Shown here: piece by piece, positions 51,397 to 58,882 of the stretch
Layout: each line of letters starts with the position of its first letter
Numbering within the stretch: the stretch's first letter is position 1
Made by a program: the position numbers and the translations under genes
Notes under the pieces: generated by a model
What the model was told of the DNA's origin: nothing
The model's input: only the letters and a program-made list of their open reading frames with translations
The model's database searches: none
Source: Streptomyces sp. NBC_00271
GTDB lineage: Bacteria; Actinomycetota; Actinomycetes; Streptomycetales; Streptomycetaceae
DNA length: 64,000 nt
Assembly (NCBI RefSeq): GCF_036178845.1
Contig: NZ_CP108070.1
Location: 2,604,001-2,668,000, forward strand
Direction: 5' to 3'

Positions 51397-51480
51397 GCGC
51401 CCCTTCAGGGGCGCGCGGCTGAGTTCACCATGCGGCGGAGCCGCGTGGGCGCGCCCAGCCACGTACAGCCTGCAGACACA
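51397..51480. repeat. Intergenic hairpin/repeat element after gamma-CA gene
   Basis: GCGCCCC-TTCA-GGGGCGC (51397-51414) followed by GGCT...GCGGCGGAGCCGC...GGGCGCGCCCAGCCAC. This looks like a copy of the intergenic element seen in many streptomycete genomes (GGGGCGC.GGCTG...GCGGC..GCCGC), recalled from general knowledge. It can terminate both convergent genes. Confidence 0.5.
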
Positions 51481-51493
51481 CGACGACGGGAAC

Positions 51494-52144
51494 CTACTCG
51501 GCAGCCGCCACCGGCTCCCGCTCCCCCGTCTCGATCTCCGCCGCCGCCTTCTTCGCCTTGCGCTTCACGATCAGCATCGAGGCAAGCCCGATGAGCACGG
51601 CCACCACGAGCCCGACCCACGAGAAGCGCTTCAGCCAGGACTCGGCGACGACACCCACGTAGTAGATGACCGCGGTGGTGCCCCCGGCCCAGATGATCCC
51701 GCCCAGCACATTGGCGATCAGGAACTTCCAGTACGGCATCTTCAGCACACCCGCGAGCGGCCCGGCGAAGATCCGCAGCAGCGCGATGAACCGGCCGAAG
51801 AAGACGGCCCACATGCCCCACTTCTGGAAGGACCGCTCGGCGGTCGCGACGTGCCCCTCGCTGAAGTGCCTGGGGAACTTCGCTCCCAGCCAGGCCAACA
51901 GGGGGCGCCCGCCCTTGCGGCCGATGGCGTAGCCGATGGAGTCTCCGACGATCGCGCCGATGCTGGCGCACGCGCCGAGGATGACGGGGTTGATGCCCGA
52001 GTGCTGGGAGGACAGCAGCGCCGCCGAGACCAGGATGATCTCACCGGGCAACGGGATGCCCAGGCTCTCCAGGCCGATGACCAGGGCCACCAGCGCATAG
52101 ATGCTGACCGCGGGTACCGTCTCGAGCCAATGCTGGACGTCCAA
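51494..52144 (-). CDS. DedA family membrane protein
   Basis: 216 residues from TTG 52144, with GGAGGAA 7 nt upstream. DedA motifs: ESLGIPLPGEIILVSAALLS, GDSIGYAIGRKGG, FFGRFIALLRIFAGPLAGVLKMPYWKF and NVLGGIIWA. Four to five membrane spans and a Lys/Glu-rich tail. DedA proteins are linked to lipid scrambling/flipping and proton-dependent membrane homeostasis. The start is decided by the strong ribosome binding site; longer frames upstream overlap the esterase gene region. Confidence 0.93.
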   Translation of the reverse strand: MDVQHWLETVPAVSIYALVALVIGLESLGIPLPGEIILVSAALLSSQHSGINPVILGACASIGAIVGDSIGYAIGRKGGRPLLAWLGAKFPRHFSEGHVATAERSFQKWGMWAVFFGRFIALLRIFAGPLAGVLKMPYWKFLIANVLGGIIWAGGTTAVIYYVGVVAESWLKRFSWVGLVVAVLIGLASMLIVKRKAKKAAAEIETGEREPVAAAE

Positions 52145-52218
52145 CGCCGGTTCCTCCCGAATCGCACACTTCCCGGCGTGCGCCCGCGACGACGGGCACA
52201 CGCCGGGAAGCCTACCGC

Positions 52219-53838
52219 TCAGCCTCGCGCGGCGGCGTCCCACAGGTCGCACCGATGCTCCCGGTGGACGGTCGTGCTCACGATGTTCCCGCCTCGCGAG
52301 GCGGTCCGCAGCGAGAGCACAGGACCGGCTCCGCCGGGCATCGCGGGCTGCCCGTCGGCACGCGGCACCCCGCCCCTGACGAACGACCCCCAATACTGGA
52401 TCATCTGCCGCGACAGCACGCGCTGCTCCGCGTTCAGCGGGGTGGTGAGCCCGAAGTGCTTGAAGAGGTACTGCACCTCGTTCACATGGGTCGCACCGAA
52501 GTCGAAGCCCGTGTGGAGATCGCGCAGCGAGGCGAACGGCGGCGAGGTGCGGTCGGCGAACTCGTACGCGTACACGGGCCCGCGTCCGGCGAGCACCCCG
52601 TCGAGCCGCAGCGCCGGACACGCCATGAGGTAGTCACCGAAGGCGGTGGCGTAGGCGAGGGTCGGCGACGCGTAGCCGTCGAGCGGATAGCGCTCGAGCA
52701 CCCGCTCGCCCAGTTCGGCGCCCCAGGCGTCCTTCACGACCGCCGGGTACCGCTCGGCGGTGAGCGGGGTGCCGGCGTTGTCGAACCGGGCGAACGCGAA
52801 CAGCCGCCCCTCGTCCTCGTTCGCCCCGTTCAGCACGGGGACCCGGGCCGCGACCCCCTTCGCATACGCCTCGAAGGGCTGTACCGGCAGGAAGGCGCCG
52901 CCCACGACGGGCCCCCAGTCGAATCCGCCCTGCGCGGCGAGGATCTCCGCGGACGACTTGCCGCGCAGACACGCCGCCGACAGATCGGCGCAGCCCGCCT
53001 TCCGCGCGAAGGCCGCGCCGGCGGCCACGGCCGCCTCGTGGGTGCGCGCCGCGCAGTTCCCGTACGCGCCGCTCTCGACGATCCCCGCCCGGTACAGGCC
53101 CTTCGAGGTCGGCGAGGCCAGCTGGGTGCAGACCGAGCGGCCGCCCGCCGACTCGCCCGCGACGGTGACGCGGCCGGGATCACCGCCGAAGCGGCCGATG
53201 TCGGCGCGTACCCAGCGCAGTGCGGCCTGTTGGTCGAGCATGCCGAAGTTGCCCGAGACCCCGTCGCGGGCCTCGCCGTCGAGTCCGGCCGTGGCGAGGA
53301 ATCCCATGGCGCCGAGGCGGTAGTTGACGGTCACGACGACCGTTCCGGTCTGCCGGGCGAAGGTGTCGGGCACGATGTCCTCGCCCGCGCCCGCGGTGAG
53401 CCCGCCGCCGTGCAGCCAGACCATCACCGGCCGGCTTCCGGCGCCTTCGGGGACGTACACGTTGAGGTCGAGGCAGTCCTCGGTGTGGCTGGGCCGCTCG
53501 TAGCCGGGGTCCCAACTGGCCGTCTGCACACACCGGTTGCCGAAGTCCCGCGCGGTGCGCACACCGCGCCAGGGTGCGACCGGCTCCGGGTCCTTCCAGC
53601 GGAGAGCGCCGACGGGCGGCTGTGCGTACGGGATGCCGAGGAACTGGCGTCCCTCGGCGGTGACTTCGCCCCGGACCAGCCCGGCGGCGGTACGCACGAC
53701 GGTCGGGTCCTGCGCGGCGTGCGCCGGGGCCGGGGCGGCAAGGGCCGGTGCCGGGGCGGCGAGCGCGGCGGCGAAGACCGTCACCCCCACCACCAGCGTG
53801 CGCAGGCGGCCGGATCGGACGATCTGCCCCCTGTTCAC
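52219..53838 (-). CDS. Secreted type-B carboxylesterase
   Basis: 539 residues. Signal peptide at residues 1-41 (basic start, Ala-rich core, AHAAQ). Carboxylesterase type B motifs: EDCLDLNVYVP, the oxyanion loop MVWLHGGGL, the nucleophile GESAGGRSV (Ser near 220), acid in GANEDEGRLF, and His in GATHVNEVQYLF. It hydrolyses carboxylic esters outside the cell. GTG 53838 overlaps the stop of the GH3 gene (GTGA), so the two are coupled; GGAGGTGGG lies upstream. The pairing suggests deacylation of the same glycoside that GH3 attacks. Confidence 0.94.
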   Translation of the reverse strand: MNRGQIVRSGRLRTLVVGVTVFAAALAAPAPALAAPAPAHAAQDPTVVRTAAGLVRGEVTAEGRQFLGIPYAQPPVGALRWKDPEPVAPWRGVRTARDFGNRCVQTASWDPGYERPSHTEDCLDLNVYVPEGAGSRPVMVWLHGGGLTAGAGEDIVPDTFARQTGTVVVTVNYRLGAMGFLATAGLDGEARDGVSGNFGMLDQQAALRWVRADIGRFGGDPGRVTVAGESAGGRSVCTQLASPTSKGLYRAGIVESGAYGNCAARTHEAAVAAGAAFARKAGCADLSAACLRGKSSAEILAAQGGFDWGPVVGGAFLPVQPFEAYAKGVAARVPVLNGANEDEGRLFAFARFDNAGTPLTAERYPAVVKDAWGAELGERVLERYPLDGYASPTLAYATAFGDYLMACPALRLDGVLAGRGPVYAYEFADRTSPPFASLRDLHTGFDFGATHVNEVQYLFKHFGLTTPLNAEQRVLSRQMIQYWGSFVRGGVPRADGQPAMPGGAGPVLSLRTASRGGNIVSTTVHREHRCDLWDAAARG

Positions 53839-56294
53839 GCGCCCACCTCCACGCTGCCGCGCAGCCGCAGGTCCCGCGACGACGAGCCCACCCACACCGC
53901 GCGCCGCCCGGTGCCGAGGACCCAGTCGTGCCGCCCCGCGTCCCAGGACGACAGCGTGCGCGGGTCGAGGCGCACCGTCACCCGTCGCCGCTCCCCCGCC
54001 CGCAGCGTCAGCCGCCGGTACCCGGCCAGCACCCGTACGGCCTGGTCGAGCCGGAGATCAGGGGACGGCCCCAGGTAGACCTGCGCCACCTCGACACCGT
54101 CGCGCCGCCCGGTGTTGCGCACGGTGAAGCCGACCTCTCTCCCCCGGACCCGCAGATCCTCGTACGCGAACGAGGTGTACGAGAGTCCGTGCCCGAAGGG
54201 GAACAGCGGGGGCACGCCCTGCGCGTCATACCAGCGGTAGCCGACGTGGATCCCCTCCGAGTACTCCTCGGTGCCGTTCACGCCGGGATAGCGGCGCGGG
54301 TCGCCTGCGACCGGGTGGTGGGCGTCGTCGACCGCGAAGGACTGGGTGAGCCGGCCGCCGGGATCGCAGTCGCCGAACAGGACGGCGGCGGTGGCGGCCG
54401 CGCCCTCCTGGCCCGGGTAGTACATCTGGAGCACGGCGGCCGTGCCGTCCAGCCAGGGCATCGAGGTCGAGGAGGAGGTGTTGAGGACGACGGCCGTCCG
54501 GGGGTTGGCCGCGGCGACGGCCTTGATCAGCCGCTCCTGGTTGCCGGGCAGCGCGAGGGTGCCGCGGTCCAGGCCCTCGGTGGCGTCCTCGTAGGCGAAG
54601 AGGACGACGCTGTGGGCGGCGCGCGCGGCGTCGACCGCCTCGGCGACGTCCTGCGCTCGGGTCGCGCCGGTGATGCGCCGCAGCCGGAACAGCTGTCCCG
54701 TGTCGGCGCCCTGGGCGGTGATGGAGACCTGGTGCGCGCCCCGGGAGAGGTTCAGGGCCTTGCGGCGTACGGCGAGTCCGTCGGGCGCCGCGGAGACCAG
54801 ACCGCCGCTGAAGTACTCGCCGTAGCCGGGCAGCGGCGGGAAGAGCTCGACCCCGTCGACGAGCACCGTGGGCCGGATGCCGGAGTAGTGGATGACGAAG
54901 GTCCACTCGTCGGCGTCCGCGACGGTGAGCGTCCCCGTGTACGTCCAGGCCCCTCCGGCGGCGACACGCTGGCCCTCGGTGTCGATGCCGGCGGTCAGCG
55001 CCCCGTCGGGGATCGCCTTGCCGAAGAGGTCCTCACCGAGCGCGTACGACACCCGGGCGCCGCCTCCCGCGCGGGAGCGGATGGCGTCGAGCGGGCTGTC
55101 GGCGTGGTCCGGGACGACGTGCGCGCTGCCGCCGCCGCTGATGAACGGCAGGGAGCCGGTGGGGCCGACGACGGCGATGCTGCGGGCGGCGGCGCCGGTC
55201 AGGGGCAGTGCGTGTCGCTTGTTGCGCAGGAGCGTCGCGCCCGCCTTGGCGACCTCCAGGGCGACGGCCGCGCCCGCCTTCGGGTCGCGGGCGGGACGGG
55301 GCGGCACGCTGCCGTCGAGCAGTCCGAAGTGGTCCATCACCGCGAGGACGCGGCGTACGGCCCGGTCGACGTAGGACTCGGCCACGGCTCCGCTCCGCAC
55401 GGCCGTCTTCAGGGCGGCCCCGAAGTACGTCCCGTCCGGCATCTCCATGTCGAGGCCCGCGGTGAGGGCGGTGACGGTGCTGTGGGCCGCGAACCAGTCG
55501 GTCATCACCCAGCCGCCGAAGCCCCACCGCTCGCGCAGGATGTCGGTGAGGAGCGTCTTGTTCTCGCAGGCGAAGGTGCCGTTGACCTTGTTGTACGCGC
55601 CCATGACCGCGCCGGTGCGGGCGGCGACGGCCGCCTCGAAGCCGCGCAGTTCGACCTCGTGCATGGTCTGCTCGTCGACCCGCACGTCGATGGAATTGCG
55701 GTCCTGCTCCTGGTTGTTCAGCGCGAAGTGCTTGACGGTCGCGATGAGGCCCTCGCCCTGGATGCCGCGGATCTCGGCCGCGACCAGGTCGCCGGCGAGC
55801 AGCGGGTCCTCGCTGAATGTCTCGAAGTTGCGGCCCGCGTACGGGGTGCGGATGAGGTTGACCATCGGGGAGAGCAGCACGTCCTGGCCGAGGGCACGGC
55901 CCTCGCGCCCGATGACCTGCCCGTAGCGGCGGGCCAGGCCGGGGTCGAAGGCGGAGGCGAGAAGCACCGGGGCGGGCAGGGCGGTGGCGTGCCGGGTGAC
56001 ACGGACTCCGGCGGGGCCGTCGGCGAGGCGGAGCGGGGGGATACCGAGGCGGGGTACTCCGGGTATGTACCCGGCCTGGCCGAGCGAGGCGGGGTCGGTG
56101 GCGCCGTGCAGCAGGGAGATCTTCTCGTCAAGAGTGAGTTTGACTATCAGACCCTCTACGCGAGGGCCGGCGCCGGATCTGGACTCCGCCCGGGCGAGCG
56201 GAACGGGGCCGGTGGCGGTGGTGGCCGCCGCGGCGACCGCGATGGCGCCGCCCAGCAGACGCAGGGTCGAACGCCGGGAAAAGGTGTGGGACAT
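53835..56294 (-). CDS. Exported GH3 beta-glucosidase-type glycosidase with PA14 insert
   Basis: 819 residues. Twin-arginine signal SRRSTLRLLGG followed by an Ala-rich core. GH3 N-domain with DGPAGVR, RTPYAGRNFETFSEDP, KHFALNNQEQDRN and the nucleophile Asp in GGWVMTDWFAAH near residue 263. A PA14-like sugar-binding insert (WTYTGTLTVADADEWTFVIHYSG..) lies about residues 430-530, then the GH3 C-domain and a fibronectin-III-like end. It releases terminal beta-linked sugars from glycosides. It is the first gene of the operon with the esterase; a strong promoter lies about 145 nt upstream. Confidence 0.95.
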   Translation of the reverse strand: MSHTFSRRSTLRLLGGAIAVAAAATTATGPVPLARAESRSGAGPRVEGLIVKLTLDEKISLLHGATDPASLGQAGYIPGVPRLGIPPLRLADGPAGVRVTRHATALPAPVLLASAFDPGLARRYGQVIGREGRALGQDVLLSPMVNLIRTPYAGRNFETFSEDPLLAGDLVAAEIRGIQGEGLIATVKHFALNNQEQDRNSIDVRVDEQTMHEVELRGFEAAVAARTGAVMGAYNKVNGTFACENKTLLTDILRERWGFGGWVMTDWFAAHSTVTALTAGLDMEMPDGTYFGAALKTAVRSGAVAESYVDRAVRRVLAVMDHFGLLDGSVPPRPARDPKAGAAVALEVAKAGATLLRNKRHALPLTGAAARSIAVVGPTGSLPFISGGGSAHVVPDHADSPLDAIRSRAGGGARVSYALGEDLFGKAIPDGALTAGIDTEGQRVAAGGAWTYTGTLTVADADEWTFVIHYSGIRPTVLVDGVELFPPLPGYGEYFSGGLVSAAPDGLAVRRKALNLSRGAHQVSITAQGADTGQLFRLRRITGATRAQDVAEAVDAARAAHSVVLFAYEDATEGLDRGTLALPGNQERLIKAVAAANPRTAVVLNTSSSTSMPWLDGTAAVLQMYYPGQEGAAATAAVLFGDCDPGGRLTQSFAVDDAHHPVAGDPRRYPGVNGTEEYSEGIHVGYRWYDAQGVPPLFPFGHGLSYTSFAYEDLRVRGREVGFTVRNTGRRDGVEVAQVYLGPSPDLRLDQAVRVLAGYRRLTLRAGERRRVTVRLDPRTLSSWDAGRHDWVLGTGRRAVWVGSSSRDLRLRGSVEVGA

Positions 56295-56402
56295 GAGCCG
56301 TCACTCCTTCGGTGCGCGGGCACGTCGTCGTGAACCGCGGGTACGCGCGCCGACGACAACGGCCGCGTTCGGCCCTTGAACACACCAGGCATCAGGCCGG
56401 AC

Positions 56403-56466
56403 GTGACACGCCGTCACACAGCACGGGTACGGCGCGAAAGCTATGACCGCCGGTGACTCGTGTCAA
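56403..56466 (-). promoter_or_regulatory. Promoter and operator of the GH3-esterase operon
   Basis: Minus strand TTGACA (56466-56461), 17-nt spacer, TAGCTT (56443-56438), an excellent promoter in an otherwise GC-rich region. Downstream of it, GTGAC-N5-GTCAC (56403-56417) is a 15-bp inverted repeat that could be a repressor site or a leader structure. The leader before the GH3 ATG is about 135 nt. Confidence 0.65.
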
Positions 56467-56507
56467 TGAAATGAACAAGAACCGCCGACACCCCGACAAC
56501 AACCGAA

Positions 56508-56567
56508 GGGACCACAGCAGGGACTGCAGAAGGGACCGCAGTAGAGACCGCAGTAGGGACCGCGGCG
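56508..56567. repeat. Five tandem 12-bp repeats
   Basis: GGGACCGCAGTA and four variants run head to tail from 56508 to 56567 between the metallophosphoesterase stop and the GH3 promoter. They are non-coding in the supported annotation. Each unit contains the CTGCAG-like core C(T/C)GCAG. Confidence 0.9.
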
Positions 56568-56575
56568 AGGGTGGG

Positions 56576-58420
56576 TTATGCCGCCGCCGGGCCTCCCGCC
56601 ACCACCAGTTCCGCGTTGCGGTCCCCGGCACCACCCGCCCAGCCCTCCTGGACGCCTCCCTTCATGCTCTCGGCGAGGCCGGGAGCGTTGTAGGCCACTT
56701 CCCGGTACAGGGAGGCGAGTCCCACCGCAGACAGGTCGTCGAAGTCCCGGGCGGTGCGGTGCGGCGCGGCGGACTCGACGAGGGTGGTGAACAGGGACAC
56801 CGTCCCGTCCCCGTTGTCGGTCAGCTCGATCAGCCGGGCGTGGTGCGGATAGTCCACGTGGGAGGCGGTGTTGACCTCCCAGAAGGAGCGGGCGGGCGTC
56901 GCGTGCGCGTGCGGCGTGATCCGGTTGACGTGGCTGTGCCCGTTGATCCAGGCCACCACGTTCGGGAACCGGCTGAGCAGGGCGATGACCTCCGCTCCGT
57001 CGTGGCGCGGCTCGTCCGTGCGGGCGGCGTCGGGACGGCGGGTCATGCTGGGGCTGTGGTGGTGGCTGAAGACCAGGATGTGGGCGTCGTCGGCCCCGGT
57101 GTTGCGGACGAGCCGGCCGTCCGCGTCGTAGGACCGGGAGCTGTGCGCGGCCAGGGTCCTTTCCAGCCAGCGGAGTTGGTCGCTACCGAGTGAACCCTCG
57201 TAGTGGCCGCTGCGGTACGTCGTGTCGATGCTGATGCCGAGGACGTTCTCGGCCACCTTGAAGGAGTAGTACATCCGCTCGCCGTCCAGGTTGTCCTGGG
57301 TGTAGCCGTGGCCGACCGGACCGGCACCGGCATGGGCGGGGTCGAGATGCGCGGCCAGATAGTCGTGCGGAGTGCACAGCCGACGCCGCTCGTCGGCGGT
57401 CACGGTCCGCGCCGAGGCCGCGTTCCTGGTCAGGATCGCCTTGAGCACCTCGCTCTTCGGATCGTCGCCCGACCCGAGCGCCTTGGCGTAGGCGGCCGCG
57501 TCCGCGGCGGACACCGACAGCAGTTTGCGGGACCCGACGGCGAAGTCGTTCAGCGCGGGCGACAGGCAACCGCCGGGCAGATCGTCGTGGTTGCCGACCG
57601 TGGAGTACCAGGGGATGCGCAACCCCGGGCTGGTGATCGGGCGGGTGGCCGCCTGGAGGAAGCCGGGGATCAGGGGCAGTCCGCGCCGCTTGTCCAGGTC
57701 GCGCAGGTGGGGGTCCCCGGGGTGCCAGTACAGGGGGAGACCGGAGTTCTGGGCGCCTTCGTACGCCCGCGGGTCACCGGTGTTCGGCGTGATCCGGCCA
57801 CCGCTCATCACGGTCAGGAACCACTCCAGCTCGATCGCGGAGTTGTTGTCGACGTTGTCGCCCGTGGTCATCACGAAGGCGGGGCGCAGCCTGGTGTTCG
57901 GTCCTCCGCCGAGCCCGTTCACCTGCTCGACGAGCGCGACCGCCCCTGCCACCGTCAGCGCCTCCTGCGCCCGCCACGACGAGGCTCCGCGCGAGCGCAG
58001 GAACTCGGTGCGCAGCGGGTTCTGTACGTCGGCGAGATGGAGGTCGGTGAACTGTACGAAGCACGCGAGCGGGGTACGCCGGTCCTGGCGCCCGGCACCG
58101 GGCTTGGCGAGCTCCTTGCGGACGACCAGGGGCCAGCCGGGGCCCGAGACCATCCGTCGGTAGGTGCCGGTGTGGGCGCTGCCGCCGAGGCGGGCCGTCG
58201 TCTCCAGGGTGGTCAGGGCGTACGGCGCCGTCCGCGGGGCGGTGCGGGGCGGCCGCTGGGCGACGGTGCGTGCGGCGGGCTCGACGGCGGGGTATTCGCG
58301 CTGGCGCGGCAGGAGCGCCCCCGCAGTGGTTCCGGCGACGCCGGCCGCTGCCGTGGCGCCCGAGGCGAGCAGAAATCGACGACGGTTGACGGCGGCGGAT
58401 ACAGATTCGGTTCCGGCCAT
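56576..58420 (-). CDS. Exported metallophosphoesterase (TIGR03767-like)
   Basis: 614 residues. Twin-arginine signal NRRRFLLASGATAAAGVAG at residues 12-30. Calcineurin-like phosphoesterase motifs: VQFTDLHLADVQ, FVMTTGDNVDNNSA, STVGNHDDLPGG, VFSHHHSPSM and WINGHSHVNR, a full di-metal site. Length and the DLHLADVQNPLRTE pattern match the PPA1498/TIGR03767 actinobacterial family of unknown substrate. Ends in TAA. Divergent from the GH35 gene across a 462-nt region. Confidence 0.92.
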   Translation of the reverse strand: MAGTESVSAAVNRRRFLLASGATAAAGVAGTTAGALLPRQREYPAVEPAARTVAQRPPRTAPRTAPYALTTLETTARLGGSAHTGTYRRMVSGPGWPLVVRKELAKPGAGRQDRRTPLACFVQFTDLHLADVQNPLRTEFLRSRGASSWRAQEALTVAGAVALVEQVNGLGGGPNTRLRPAFVMTTGDNVDNNSAIELEWFLTVMSGGRITPNTGDPRAYEGAQNSGLPLYWHPGDPHLRDLDKRRGLPLIPGFLQAATRPITSPGLRIPWYSTVGNHDDLPGGCLSPALNDFAVGSRKLLSVSAADAAAYAKALGSGDDPKSEVLKAILTRNAASARTVTADERRRLCTPHDYLAAHLDPAHAGAGPVGHGYTQDNLDGERMYYSFKVAENVLGISIDTTYRSGHYEGSLGSDQLRWLERTLAAHSSRSYDADGRLVRNTGADDAHILVFSHHHSPSMTRRPDAARTDEPRHDGAEVIALLSRFPNVVAWINGHSHVNRITPHAHATPARSFWEVNTASHVDYPHHARLIELTDNGDGTVSLFTTLVESAAPHRTARDFDDLSAVGLASLYREVAYNAPGLAESMKGGVQEGWAGGAGDRNAELVVAGGPAAA

Positions 58421-58882
58421 GGGGCGACCCTCCGGTGCCTCCGAGCGATTCACTTGCTGGAACCACTCAGCCAGGCCGCGGGGACACGGGCGTAGCGTCG
58501 CCGTGAACGCCTCCGGAACAGGCGGAACGCCACTTGGCCCCGGTGTTTCCGAGGGCGTCGCCTGGCCCGCGGGAGGTCCGACGCGACGCGGACCAGGGCC
58601 TTCCGGGGCCGTTCCGCCATCGGCCCCAAATTCTCTTGACGCACGTGATGTTACCGATAACATCACTGAGTCTGGGAACGCTCCCAAGCCCCAAGCCCAG
58701 GCTCGAGAGCAGGAGCGAGAGCGGGAACAGGAACGGGAACGGGGCCGGGGGGCGAGTGACCGCACCCCACCGCGCCCGCACTGCACTCGCGCCACGGCAC
58801 TCGCACTCGCACCGCACCCACACCCACACCCACACCCCGCCGAAACCGACGCCCGCCCCCAACCCGGACCGGAGAAGTCCCG
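58421..58882. other. 462-nt intergenic region: operators and low-complexity DNA
   Basis: Holds the GH35 promoter with two LacI-type palindromes (58636-58686). Then comes a purine-rich run of GGGAAC/AGGAAC units (about 58703-58756), then CCCACA repeats (about 58811-58837) before the GH35 ribosome binding site. No small gene could be supported. The first 200 nt must hold the metallophosphoesterase promoter, but no convincing boxes were seen. Confidence 0.7.
58636..58686 (+). promoter_or_regulatory. GH35 promoter with two LacI-family operators
   Basis: TTGACG (58636-58641), 16-nt spacer, TAACAT (58658-58663). A perfect palindrome GTGATGTTA-CCGA-TAACATCAC (58645-58666) covers the -10. A second, TGGGAACGCTCCCA (58673-58686), sits at the transcript start and differs by one base from the CebR-type site TGGGAGCGCTCCCA. 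Both are typical LacI-family sites and the LacI-family gene is in the same operon. Confidence 0.75.

Noticed and set aside
56508..56567. 12-bp tandem repeats as origin iterons or CRISPR
   Set aside because: Too short, no spacers, no replication or cas genes adjacent.
56453..57193. Arg/Asp-rich plus-strand frame beginning at 56453
   Set aside because: Its start is the translated 12-bp repeat and the rest is antisense to the metallophosphoesterase.
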